DNA of 64,000 bases from Liolophura sinensis (lineage: Eukaryota; Mollusca; Polyplacophora; Chitonida; Chitonidae). Position 1 is the stretch's first letter. Every line of letters begins with the position of its first letter. A program made the position numbers and the translations under genes. Where the stretch lies: the NCBI RefSeq assembly GCF_032854445.1, contig NC_088300.1, forward strand, positions 1,240,001 to 1,304,000. The letters run 5' to 3'. Shown piece by piece: positions 15,001-24,900 of this stretch. A model generated the notes under the pieces. It did not search any database and was not told the DNA's origin. It saw nothing but the letters and a program-made list of their open reading frames with translations.

Positions 15001-18000
15001 TTTTTAACCTTGTCAACTTTTAGAGTCGCGTCGCAATGTGCGATAATATGACCCCAGGGATGTTGAGACAGGTACCAAGACCTCACCCTTGCCATTGATA
15101 TAGGCAGGCAAGTCTTCGGGTACATCCATTTCCGAAAGAGATTCCTCCATATTTGATTCTCCACCAGTCCCAGCCATATCAGATTGCTGAGAGCTTCTCT
15201 GAGGATCAAGACAATCTGCTATATCTCTAGTGTCTAACTGTGACATTGTAGACAGGTCAGGGCTGAACGTGCTACCTCATGAGGACGGGCTCTTACCAAG
15301 TGCACCTTTGGAGGGCGTCACGCCACTGGACTGCATCTCCTTAATGCAGGATGGCGAAGTATTCGAAATTTCTGACAATCTAGGGGATGAGGAGGTATTC
15401 GAGATTTGACTCATACTGACAACCCACTCCGAGCTATTTGACGTCTGAGATGCCTCGCAAAGGCTCTGGGGCCCACCTACTACTGGCGATTCGCTTATCT
15501 TCCTGACCTTATTTGTAGCATCAAAAAGCTGGAGGTAGCTGGAGGACATGGAGTTGGTGACAACTTGCCACTCTCCAGCTTCCTCGTTGTCAGCAGCAGA
15601 GTCATCCAAAGTCCCCTTATTTTGTTGACTGGAAGGAACAGACTCGCCAGAAACCCCAATTTCCATATCATCCCCATGTCCCTCACTATAATTACCATCA
15701 TCATCTCCTCGACCTTCATTCTCATCTTTATTGTCACCTTCAACTTCATAAACATTACTATCTTTATCATCATCATCATTATCATTGCAATCGTTATCGT
15801 CATTATCACCATTGTCATTTTCATCGCTCAACGGGCAGTCCTTTTGAAAGTCTGTTTACACTTGAGGCATTTATCCTTTAAAGGACAGTCGGCCTTGAAA
15901 TGTTCTGTGCTATCACAGATGTGACAGGCACGGACCTGACCTCTGTACCACAAAGGAATTCTAAAATTCCCAACCGAAATTGATTGTGGAATGATCTCGG
16001 TCACACCACTCATGTAAATACGGCGCATACCATTCTCAAGTGACCTATCAAAAAGGTAATGTTCCCGGCTGACGTGATGGACCATGCCATACCGGGACAT
16101 CAAACCTCGAATAGTGTCATCGGGCACCTCGATCGGACATTGAGATCTAACCAGGAGCCTTTGCTCCTCCACATCATACATTGAACAATCTACCCGCTAA
16201 GAGCGACAGAACGTAATGTCACACCACCCTCAGACTGGGTGACCACTAAACAAAAGCTGAGAGCACAAAGGCTAGTTCCACAGCCAGCCAGGGACTTACT
16301 CTATTTACAACCCCCCTCACCCACTAGCGAAGAGAACAACTAAATTTCGTGCAAGGATCCACGAACCTACAACCAGCAGCTTAAATGCTGTTCTTTGTCT
16401 GCGCCGCTAGCCCGGGATTGAATAAACCTCGACCGGGCAGGCTGACATCGTTCACTGTCCTATGCCTTAACCCGTATAGTCGCTGTAACACAGGACACAC
16501 GACAACTGGTGTCTAAGCCAAGCCACGCAGGCCGGCCAAACAGCCACACGAATCTAAGACAAAAATGTCTATAAACTAGTCAAAAATAAGAAATTCTTCA
16601 ATGAAAAGTATACGAGACTAATCCTCGCAACTCGGTGCAACTGTTGATTGCAAAAGCAATGATAAATTCGCTAAATTTCAGCTGAACTTTAACTGAGACA
16701 GACTGAGCGACCAAACAACACGTCCGACCTCTCTCCAAAAAATACAGAGTACTTCCACAACTACGATGTCTTGACAGGCGTGTGTATGATGTTCTACAAA
16801 ACAGCCACGCTTTCAGTCAAATTTTTTAAGGAACAAAGAATACAACTCACCTGTTATTTGGTGAATCAGTCAACAAGAGCTCTTTCTTTGATACTGATGA
16901 GAGAAAAGGCGAAAGAACAAATGATATGCAACATGGTTAGTTTACTACTACTGAAATAGATTCCGGTGACACTGTTTTTCAGTTTTGTCTTATTTCATGA
17001 ATATTATATATCAAAGGACCATTAGTAAACAATAACTAACAACAACAAACTGGGAGTAGATCGAGACTGACAAAATGCATCAGTAAGTAAGTAAGACACA
17101 TTGTGCATGTCTGGTCTCTCTCATATAACAAATTAACCTAAACTGTTTCAAGGACCCTACACTTATCTACGCATTCCATGACAACGGATTTCAATGATGG
17201 TGACTTGTCGTCCAGGAACTCCTGTTGTAAACGTATACATCTCATTAGCCACCAGTCTGCTGTCTGCAACACACACAAGATATACTTCACACTTCAATAC
17301 AGGCACATTCTTCAAGTGAATACATCTAATGTGAACACAATACATTTCCCTGTGCTGGTTAAGAAATGATCACATGGAAATACAATACACTGATGTCATG
17401 TCCAGGTTTTACAGTCTGAAGTAGATATCATTTCCAACACTGATAAATTGAGACCAACAAAAATACTGACAAATAGCCCTGCCAACTGAGCTACTTGCCA
17501 ATAGTTTTCGTTGTCCTTGATATATCTGTGATGGAAATGATGTTGATGTATTCCCCGAGGACGACTACAAATGCCTTTCAAAAAGTCCTCTCAACAGATC
17601 TGAAAATGTTGTTTGTTACCACTGTATTTTATTGGAATAGTGGTTTACTCCACATATGCAGTGGCAGGAAACCAGGCAGAGCCTGTGGAAACCCCAAACT
17701 ATTCACAGCATGAGCTGGACCTGAACTCACAGCCACCATGTTAGTGAGATCTTTATTTCTAATGTCACTGTGTCTGTATGCATGTAACCTTAGTGATTAA
17801 GTCACAAGTAGTACTAAATTTACTGCCAAAAGTTTCTGTATCTATATACTTGTACCTGTAACTGCTGAAGTTGTTTACATTCACACAGCAAAGTCTTTGC
17901 AACAAATAGATATTCAGGGGAGACAACCAACTCATATAAACCTTCTCCGTCACTGCTGAGGGAAGCCATAACACACTGCTTGAGGTCAACTTTCTGAGGA

Positions 18001-21000
18001 AAGAAAACGAAACATGCAAAATAACATCAAAACATTGAGTGATTCATAAGCACTGAAAGAAATGTTTAATCATGGAGAGACAAAAAATAAAATGAAGTGA
18101 CTGATTTGTGACAACAAGCTCTAACATATGCCAAAAATTTCAAAAATGCACACCACTATCAAGAACACAGTATTGATCATGCAAAGAAAATATGTTCCCC
18201 CATTAGACACCTTAATACTTAAATAACAGTTACTGTACAATACCTTCTCCTCTATGTGGAAACATTCCAGTAAGAAGGATGATGGGCAGACGGTAGTTTT
18301 AGGCCCTGTCCAGTTGTTTTGAACAAACAGCTGCAAACATGAAACAGCCACACCCAATACACACAGACACCTGCAAATACAAAACAGGAATTCTTAGTTG
18401 TTTTAGATAGGCATATGTAATACACATTCAATCACAACTAATTCCATGTGCTGTGAACTACATGTATTTCCTCCATCTAAACCTTCAACATTCAAAGCTG
18501 CAAAATAAATTGAGCCAATACATTCAAAATCATTCATATACATGTATTATATCCTTCCATGTATATATCCCTCCATGTATATATCCCTCCATGTATATAT
18601 CCCTCCATGTATATATCCCCTAAAGTGCTGGATTTATGTAAATAATTTATAACATTCCACTATAACTAAATTTCACCTTTGCCAAGACAGAGATTGCTAC
18701 ACTTTCACATCCATACTGTACATGTATCTAACACAAAAATACCAACATTCTATTTGATACAGATTTGATATAATGTTAGCACAGGAAAAGTCAATATTAT
18801 CTAAATATTATGCCTTTTTATAAAGCTGTTCATAACAATGATGCCAAAATACTGTGATATGGATTAGAGTGGCAGTTGTTTTTACTATAACAAACTAAGT
18901 TATATCAAATCTTACTTTAACTTTGGGTCTCCACCTTCTGACGCAAGGAATTTCTGTACATTATCTGTGAAGAAACCTTTAAGTTCTTCTGGAGTCATCT
19001 CCTTATTTGGATTATCTCCCTTCAGGATTACCCTGGCCACCTGGTGATCAAGTACAGACTCATACTTTCCATTCAGAAGCAGTGTTAGGTTTTCGGTGAT
19101 CTCTCTGCTGCCTATGATAAAAGAAATCATGGACACATGAACTAATGAGTTAAAATACCAGGCGAAATACAACACATAACCACATACAAGGAAGGGGCTG
19201 CAAATTAAAATTCAGTATACCTATCCTTAAGCAGCCTATCTGTGTGAACTCTACATCTAAATGAGGGTTTATTATGATAATCCAGTAAGCTTGGTGTCAC
19301 CAGGTCTGATCCACAAATCATAAAGGATGGAAAACTCTGTATGGTTAGGCAGATTAGGTTGAGGGCAGCAGTGTTTCCACTTTACACTAAACACCCCCAA
19401 ACACTGTACAGCAGCAGTTGCAGACGCTTCAGGAATGAAAAGTTGTACAAGACTCCACGCCCTTTTTGGGTCAAACTCGAATAACAAGCGTCCTGATGGG
19501 CTCTTCCATTCTGAATTTAAATCATCATTATCAGAATACTGTACCACAAATTGAAAGACACTCGGCCCGCTCACAGCTGAAATTTTCATTCTCAGTCGTA
19601 AGTAAAATTTCATAATCAAGATTAGGTTGGCAGAAATAACATCTCCTGCATGTTATCTTTAAAACTATCACAACCATATGATTTCTTTTTCCCCAGAATT
19701 TTTAATATTTCAAATTATTCATTATTATGAATAACAGTGTGCAGATAGTGGCTGGGTGGTTTAGTCTAAGTGAAAAAAAAAAAGACAAGCATGCAAACCA
19801 CCCATGGACTGAGTCGACACATGATTGGTTGGTTTAATAGGAGGTGTATATGGCCGCATGTACACAGCCTCTAGGCATATCTTCCAGGGTCTTTCACATC
19901 CGAGGCCATTATACCTGTACGCCTGTATGCTGACGCCTGTGAGCAGGTGACTATGTCTGACGCCTGTTTGCTGATGCCTGTTTTCAGGCGGCTCAGCCTG
20001 ACACCTGTATGCTGACACCTGTATTCAGGTGACTATGTCTGACGCCTGTTTGCTGATGCCTGTGTGCAGGCGGCTATACCTGATGCCTGTATGCTGACGC
20101 CTGTGTGCAGGCGACTATGTCTGACGCCTGTTTGCTGACGCCTGTTTTCAGGCGGCTAAGCCTGACACCTGTTTGCTGACGCCTGTATTCAGGCGGCTAT
20201 GCCTGACAGATGTATGGTGAAACCTGTATTCAGGCGGCTATGCCTGACAGATGTATGCTGACACCTGTATTCAGGCGGCTATGCCTGACAGATGTATGTA
20301 TACACCTGTATTCAGGCGGCTATGCCTGACAGATGTATGTATACACCTGTATTTAGGCGGCTATGCCTGACGCCTGTATGGTGACACCTGTATTCAGGCG
20401 GCTATGCCTGACAGATGTATGCTGAGGCCTGTATTCAGGCTGCTATGCCTGACGCCTGTATGCTGACACCTGTATTCAGGCGGCTATGTCTGACGACTGT
20501 ATGGTGACACCTGTATTCAGGCGGCTATGCCTGACAGATGTATGCTGACACCTGTATTCAGGCGGCTATGCCTGACAGATGTATGTATAGGCCTACACCT
20601 GTAGTCAGGCGGCTATGTCTGACAGATGTATGTATACACCTGTATTTAGGCGGCTATGCCTGATGCCTGTATGGTGACACCTCTATTCAGGCGGCTATGC
20701 CTGACAGATGTATGCTGACGCCTGTATTCAGGCGGCTATGCCTGACGCCTGTATGCTGACACCTGTATTTAGGCGGCTATGCCTGACGCCTGTATGGTGA
20801 CACCTGTATTCAGGCGGCTATGCCTGACAGATGTATGGTGACACCTGTATTCAGGCGGCTATGCCTGACGCCTGTATGGTGACACCTGTATTCAGGCGGC
20901 TATGCCTGACGCCTGTATGCTGACACCTGTATTCAGGCGGCTATGCCTGACAGATGTATGTATACAGACAAGGTTCAGTATGAGCTGTTGCCTTCTACCA

Positions 21001-21477
21001 ACATAATATAGCTCATATGAAGTATATAAATAATAGCAGTATATGGAAGCTGTATTTTGCTAGTTTCACTTCGCAGCACTCCGTCTATCAGCATATATAA
21101 AATAGGAAAGTTACAGTAATGCAGTACATAAGCTGTTTCCGTCCACCATACACATATTTATCTCATTTATATTTCTTGCTTCCACCTTCTCCTTGGCTTA
21201 CCATACCCTGTACCCTATGTGTCATTGGAATAACACATTTCCATGTACTTTTATTTTCATGATATTAATATAATGATGACTGACGTCAGTAATGACATGA
21301 CAATGCAAATTTGTTGTTGAAATACACCGCATCTAGCTAGTGGTCAGATTTGCTCTCATCAGAATCATCTATTCAGGGCAATTTATACGGTTAATTTGAA
21401 GAAATCCTACCTGAAATAGCACACATGGGACGGATTCCTTGGAGGAGTATTTCTTCTATTTTTTCAGGGGTATTCAT
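73..21477 (-). CDS. TTC27: TTC27, tetratricopeptide repeat protein 27 (17 exons, 3' end outside window)
   Basis: TTC27 (yeast Emw1 relative) is a soluble TPR protein reported as an HSP90/R2TP-linked factor in U5 snRNP assembly; that role is family knowledge. Exons in coding order: 21477-21411, 19111-18916, 18370-18244, 17993-17856, 17263-17163, 11450-11326, 9627-9485, 7451-7339, 6601-6535, 6213-6100, 5749-5531, 5229-5056, 2954-2901, 1193-1095, 913-861, 469-391, 159-73. All have GT..AG borders and phases that match, giving 652 codons; human TTC27 has about 843, so roughly 190 residues are missing. Landmarks resembling the human protein as I recall it: CLQLFVQNNWTGP (exon 3), FHLEC and YYEYRQAK (exon 6), GALGKRTKF (exons 6-7), RRVDRSMRQ (exon 10), AFHRCVTLDY (exon 14), EAWANLSTAY (exon 15), AYHRLLDLKDKY (exon 17). 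TPR-type repeats occupy about residues 430-652. The start fits the family: MNTPEKIEEILLQGIRP. Intron 5 carries a LINE and most long introns carry minisatellites. Confidence 0.95.
640..785 (-). repeat. Interspersed repeat copy, reverse orientation
   Basis: Read on the minus strand it contains a run of the form cattacggtggaaa..ccgaacagagcc, matching the body of the family seen at 9840 and 30036. It lies in TTC27 intron 15. Confidence 0.5.
1244..2287. repeat. 75-bp minisatellite, about 14 copies
   Basis: The unit begins taggtaggtacacgtccaag and recurs every 75 bp with few substitutions. It lies in TTC27 intron 13, starting about 50 bp before the exon 14 acceptor in transcript sense. Confidence 0.95.
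2374..2570 (-). mobile_element. ~200-bp foldback MITE, copy 1 (opposite orientation)
   Basis: Its ends are inverted: taattcttcaacctttc at the left and aaaaggttgaggaatta at the right. The interior, read on the minus strand, shares atttgattttggagacaaaa with the copies at 10879 and 31867. Confidence 0.7.
3196..4480. repeat. 51-bp minisatellite with a nested 39-bp sub-array
   Basis: The core cagctgattggacaaagcag recurs every 51 bp with marked divergence. At about 3542-3740 the spacing drops to 39 bp with near-identical copies, a 12-bp shorter form that expanded separately. Because both units are multiples of three, both strands carry repetitive open frames; I do not regard them as genes. It lies in TTC27 intron 12. 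Confidence 0.9.
4690..4990. repeat. Interspersed repeat copy with tRNA-like block
   Basis: The left part carries tgattggtgtttaacgcca and tactcaagaatatttcac, shared with other copies in the window. Read on the minus strand, a tRNA-like A-box block (gtggctcagttggttagcac) follows at about 4765-4792. Confidence 0.5.
6689..6940 (+). mobile_element. tRNA-headed SINE, copy 1
   Basis: It opens with a tRNA-like A box (ggtggctggttagagcgact) and shares cagtataatgt and tctggtgtcttcggca with the copy at 25706-25960. It lies in TTC27 intron 8. The 126-codon open frame across it is incidental. Confidence 0.6.
7111..7187 (+). repeat. tRNA-like sequence (SINE head or tRNA pseudogene)
   Basis: An A box (tagttcagttggtagagc) and a B box (agtttgaatcc) are correctly spaced, but the acceptor stem does not pair and the anticodon arm is irregular, so I do not call it a functional tRNA. 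It lies antisense in TTC27 intron 8. Confidence 0.5.
7205..7330. repeat. CA-rich simple repeat
   Basis: Runs of cacacacacgcaacacgcag and variants end within 10 bases of the TTC27 exon 8 donor (exon end 7339), so length change here could touch the splice site. Confidence 0.9.
7489..7713. repeat. 20-bp minisatellite, about 11 copies
   Basis: The unit agtgtgtacagactgctata repeats with small variants in TTC27 intron 7. Confidence 0.95.
7848..8458. repeat. 52-bp minisatellite, about 12 copies
   Basis: The core cagtttgtcagacagtttag recurs every 52 bp in TTC27 intron 7. Confidence 0.93.
8726..9286. repeat. ~25-bp minisatellite, about 21 copies
   Basis: The core atgttttcaccac recurs about every 25 bp with a variable tail. 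Two open frames of 75-78 codons across it are products of the repeat. It lies in TTC27 intron 7. Confidence 0.92.
9840..10110 (+). repeat. Interspersed lophotrochozoan-type repeat, longest copy
   Basis: It starts with ttatttattt and tgattggtgttttacgccgt, then tactcaagaatatttt, a cagccagcattatggtgggt block, cccacgaccatccgcaggtt and a tail with gaggaagccagcatgaactg. The same ordered blocks occur in the other copies listed here. I recognise it as a common interspersed repeat of marine lophotrochozoans but cannot assign a named family. Confidence 0.7.
10195..10420. repeat. 32-bp minisatellite, 7 copies
   Basis: The unit contains gtagcgtaacatgtacaata and is almost perfectly conserved. Three minus-strand open frames across it are repeat artefacts. 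It lies in TTC27 intron 6. Confidence 0.95.
10745..10865 (+). repeat. Interspersed repeat copy, degraded
   Basis: It shows gattggttggtgtttattgc, gttcaagaatttt, atgacggcag and gctggatttgaactcac in the family order. Confidence 0.45.
10879..11084 (+). mobile_element. ~200-bp foldback MITE, copy 2
   Basis: Left end attcctcaacccttttgca; interior tttagagacaaaagtacatt, cagggcttcacaaaat and cctcagaatatgctt match the copy at 31867-32075. The right inverted end is eroded. Confidence 0.6.
11085..11262. repeat. 47-bp tandem repeat, about 4 copies
   Basis: The core gagccagcacttaaccatct recurs about every 47 bp, ending about 60 bp from the TTC27 exon 6 donor. Confidence 0.85.
11514..11857. repeat. 32-bp minisatellite, about 11 copies
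   Basis: The core tatgaaagttactgcacaag repeats in TTC27 intron 5, and the LINE inserted exactly at its distal edge. Confidence 0.93.
11856..11867. repeat. Target-site duplication, 3' side of the LINE
   Basis: The 12-mer cacaactacgat is repeated exactly at 16756-16767. It marks the insertion boundary and shows that the unoccupied intron ran from the 32-bp array directly into the sequence now at 16768. Confidence 0.85.
12113..14906 (-). pseudogene. LINE ORF2 (endonuclease, RT, RNase H), broken
   Basis: The pieces follow the usual order. Apurinic endonuclease: LQWNCRGLRCNL near the start, then after a frameshift at about 14740 LLGDFNAHSVLWGD and GSDHFPT. RT fingers: NNYRPISLTSCVCKIMERM and CGFRKNRSTVDHLVRLESF. 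The frame then stops at about 13213 and resumes in another frame in the thumb region (from 13229), so the catalytic palm with its expected F/YADD motif is missing. RNase H pieces at 12780-12430 show the acidic residues in AEAKAI, CSDSLSCL and NTAADEADKAA, again split by a frameshift. The end carries CCACDQQFTVKHILLDC, the Cys/His motif typical of this group. It is a dead copy. Confidence 0.85.
14907..16181 (-). pseudogene. LINE ORF1 (gag-like, CCHC zinc knuckles), frameshifted
   Basis: ORF1 proteins of I-type LINEs bind the element RNA. Three overlapping frames carry it: 16181-15828, 15831-15277 and 15246-14907. The first holds a clean knuckle, CHICDSTEHFKADC (CX2CX4HX4C), and the start of a second, CLKC. 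The frame changes inside the second knuckle near 15850. The middle piece opens with a long Asp/Asn-rich run. The last 14907-15246 section changes frame again near 15070 and ends in a basic tail, KKSRKKKKNK, whose stop abuts the ORF2 ATG (TAAATG). At least two frameshifts are therefore present. Confidence 0.8.
17615..17745 (+). repeat. Interspersed repeat copy, partial
   Basis: It carries gtggcaggaaaccaggcaga and catgagctggacctgaactc, blocks shared with the copy at 9840. Confidence 0.5.
18553..18618. repeat. 16-bp tandem repeat, about 4 copies
   Basis: The unit ccatgtatatatccct repeats in TTC27 intron 2. Confidence 0.9.
19272..19576 (-). other. Possible alternative 3' terminal exon or unrelated ORF in TTC27 intron 1
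   Basis: A 115-codon open frame runs from 19619 to the stop at 19272. An acceptor-like aattttcag lies just before 19576, and entry there is phase-compatible with TTC27 exon 1 (one base carried over). The stop codon overlaps a poly(A) signal (TAATAAA). I recognise no domain in the product, which includes FEFDPKRAWSLVQLFIPEA. It could be a short, prematurely ended TTC27 isoform, an old repeat, or chance; the phase match alone has a one-in-three probability. Confidence 0.25.
19905..20965. repeat. 41-bp hairpin-rich minisatellite, about 25 copies
   Basis: Units contain cgcctgtattcaggcg (6-bp stem, 4-base loop) and caggcggctatgcctg (5-bp stem, 6-base loop) in alternation, so single-stranded DNA or RNA from either strand can fold into a row of short hairpins. 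It lies in TTC27 intron 1. Confidence 0.92.
21281..21288. promoter_or_regulatory. Perfect CRE palindrome TGACGTCA
   Basis: The full CREB/ATF site TGACGTCA lies in TTC27 intron 1, about 200 bp inside the start codon and within 640 bp of the COG2 start. Binding is inferred from the motif only. Confidence 0.35.
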
Positions 21478-21901
21478 TTTTTCACATTCACTTGTGTAAA
21501 TCGTGAGATATGCTGGAGAAAACTACCAGACTTCTCCTGTCAACCGTCCACACGTGTTTCCGTCTGTGATGTTGTCCTCTTCACTTTTTCACCTCAGAAA
21601 CAAAAGAGCTCCAGACATGAAACGTGTAAAACAGATTATTATTATGGATGATTCACATTACTATATCAACGTTAAATCTGTGAAACATTCCTCTCGGTAC
21701 GCCAACCAACTGATATATCGCAATTAAAATATATATGACGATAATTAATTATTTTATGGACTTACAGCCCCTAATTGGTCAGGTTATCTCCCTTTTTAAA
21801 ACGTATTTCCGGCTTGACATGGTGACTTGTCGGCGCCACAGCAGATCAGACGGCGTGCACTGAAGTCGTCTCAGGGATAAGCTTCAGTGTTGTGGAAGGC
21901 A
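21478..21901. promoter_or_regulatory. Shared head-to-head promoter region of TTC27 and COG2
   Basis: Only 424 bp separate the TTC27 ATG (21477, minus) from the first COG2 ATG (21902, plus), so both transcription starts must fall here or very near. No TATA box is obvious at a fitting position. A short upstream ORF (ATG at about 21819, 15 codons with its stop) would lie in the COG2 leader if transcription begins before it. Confidence 0.6.
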
Positions 21902-24900
21902 ATGACAATCATTGTAACAATGGCCTGTGATTCAGGGAACAAAGCTCCTCTCCCGACAGGTCCTGCAAACTTGTGCTTTGACAAGGACGAGTTTATGAAG
22001 GTAAAGTGGGAATACGTTTTGACAAAATCCTCTCGAAACTTGACACTTCAGTAGTGCACATATGATATTCCAGCTCGGTTAAGGCTGTTCGCTATGTTGT
22101 TACGCTGCTGTCTCCGTTACAGAAGATTCACTCACAGATTACCTTGGTTCTGTAACATAACGATAGTTGTAAAGAATCGGGTTCTTCCTGTGTTTGTCGT
22201 TGACCAGCTCCTCAATGTCAGATATAATCATTGTCATGATTGTGAAAAGCTGTTCACTTATTCATTCAACAATCTGCAGCGGTGGCGTAATGAAAAGAGC
22301 GTCTGCCTAATAAACCGTAGATCAGGGTCTGGTTTCACGAAGCACTCTTAATGTTAACCATCACGGCAACCAGTACTGTAGGCATTATGTCGTCATGGTA
22401 GTCGAGAACCCGTAACATTAAGAGAGTTTCATGAAACTGCATGAGCCCTGGGGCTTATAATAAAATCATAACAACCATGTTAACATTGGTAATCTTTGTA
22501 CTATGTCACTTGCCATAAGGCATAACAACCATGTTAACATTGGTAATCTTTGTACTATGTCACTTGCCATAAGGCATAACAACCATGTTAACATTGGTAA
22601 TCTTTGTACTATGTCACTTGCCATAAGGCATAACAACCATGTTAACATTGGTAATCTTTGTACTATCTCACTTGGCATAAGTCATAACAACCATGTTAAC
22701 ATTGGTAATCTTTGTACTATATCACTTGCCATAAGGCATAACAACCATGTTAACATTGGTAATCTTTGTACTATCTCACTTGCCATAAGGCATAACAAAC
22801 ACGTTAACATTGGTAATCTTGGTACTATCTCACTTGGCATAAGTCATAACAAACACGTTAACATTGGTAATCTTGGTACTACCTCACTTGGCATAAGGCA
22901 TAACAAACACGTTAACATTGGTAATCTTGATACTACCTCACTTGGCATAAGCTAAAACAAACACGTTAACATTGGTAATCTAGGTACCGGTACTACCTTA
23001 CTTGGCATAAGTCATAGCAAGCATGTTAAAATTGATAATCTTGGTACTATTTCACTTGGCATAAGCCAAAACAAACATGTTAAAATAGGTAATCTTGGTA
23101 CTATCTCACTTGGCATAAGTCATAACAAGCATGTTAACATTGGTAATCTTGGTACTATCTCACTTAGCATAAGCCAAAACAAACACGTTAACATTGGTAA
23201 TCTTGGTACTATCTCACTTGGCATAAGCCAAACAACCATGTTAACATTGGTAATCTTGGTACTATCTCACTTGGCATAAGTCATAACAAACATGTTAACA
23301 TTGGTAATCTTGGTACTATCTCACTTAGCATAAGCCAAAACAAACATGTTAACATTGGTAATCTTGGTACTATGTCACTTGGCATAAGTCAAAACAAACA
23401 TGTTAAAATTGATAATCTTGGTACTACCTCACTTGGCATAAGTAATAACAAACACATTAACATTGGTAATCTTGGTACTATCTCACTTGGCATAAGCTAA
23501 AACAAACATGTTAACATTGGTAATCTTGGTACTACCTTACTTGGCATAAGTCATAACAAACATGTTAACATTGGTAATCTTGGTACTATCTCACTTAGCA
23601 TAAGCCAAAACAAACATGTTAACATTGGTAATCTTGGTACTATGTCACTTGGCATAAGTCAAAACAAACATGTTAAAATTGATAATCTTGGTACTACCTC
23701 ACTTGGCATAAGTAATAACAAACACATTAACATTGGTAATCTTGGTACTATCTCACTTGGCATAAGCTAAAACAAACATGTTAACATTGGTAATCTTGGT
23801 ACTATCTCACTTAGCATAAGCCAAAACAAACATGTTAACATTGGTAATCTTGGTACTATCTCACTTGGCATAAGTCAAAACAAACATGTTAAAATTGATA
23901 ATCTTGGTACTATCTCACTTGGCATAAGTCATAACAAACATGTTAACATTGGTAATCTTGGTACTATCTCACTTGGCATAAGTCATAACAAGCATGTTAA
24001 CATTGGTAATCTTGGTACTATCTCACTTAGCATAAGCCAAAACAAACATGTTAACATTGGTAATCTTGGTACTATCTCACTTGGCATAAGCCAAACAACC
24101 ATGTTAACATTGGTAATCTTGGTACTATCTCACTTGGCATAAGTCATAACAAACATGTTAACATTGGTAATCTTGGTACTATCTCACTTAGCATAAGCCA
24201 AAACAAACATGTTAACATTGGTAATCTTGGTACTATGTCACTTGGCATAAGTCAAAACAAACATGTTAAAATTGATAATCTTGGTACTACCTCACTTGGC
24301 ATAAGTAATAACAAACACATTAACATTGGTAATCTTGGTACTATCTCACTTGGCATAAGCTAAAACAAACATGTTAACATTGGTAATCTTGGTACTACCT
24401 TACTTGGCATAAGTCATAACAAACACGTTAACATTGGTAATCTTGGTACTATCTCACTTGGCATAAGTCAAAACAAACATGTTAACATTGGTAATCTTGG
24501 TACTATCTCACTTGTCATAAGCTAAAACAAACATGTTAACATTGGTAATTTTGGTACAATCTCGCTTGGCATAAGCTAAAACAAACATGTTAACATTGGT
24601 AATCTTGGTACTATCTCACTTGGCATAAGCTATAACAAACATGTTAACATTGGTAATCTTGGTACTACCTTACTTGGCATAAGTCATAACAAGCATGTTA
24701 AAAATGGTAATCTTGGTACTATCTCACTTGGCATAAGCCAAAACAAACATGTTAACATTGGTAATTTTGGTACTCTCTCACTTGGAATAAGCTAAAACAA
24801 ACATGTTAACATTGGTAATCTTGGTACTACCTCACTTGGCATAAGTCATAACAAACACGTTAACATTGGTAATCTTGGTACTATTTCACTTGGCATAAGC

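Larger units (their letters stand above)
11868..16755 (-). mobile_element. I/Nimb-like non-LTR retrotransposon (LINE), near full length, inactive
   Basis: This 4,888-bp insertion reads on the minus strand, in sense with TTC27 whose intron 5 it occupies. It is bounded by a 12-bp target-site duplication, cacaactacgat, at 11856-11867 and 16756-16767. The element ends 3' in short TCAC repeats after a tail containing gcgacgttaa, of a type I recognise from molluscan elements. Order from its 5' end: leader, ORF1 with CCHC knuckles, then ORF2 with endonuclease, reverse transcriptase, RNase H and a C-terminal Cys/His motif. RNase H after the RT points to the I superfamily. Several frameshifts and a deletion through the RT core make it non-autonomous. 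The insertion point is at the edge of the 32-bp array 11514-11857. Confidence 0.9.

Noticed and set aside
15828..16181. Zinc-knuckle protein as a host gene
   Set aside because: It lies within the LINE bounded by the target duplication and has the order and motifs of LINE ORF1.
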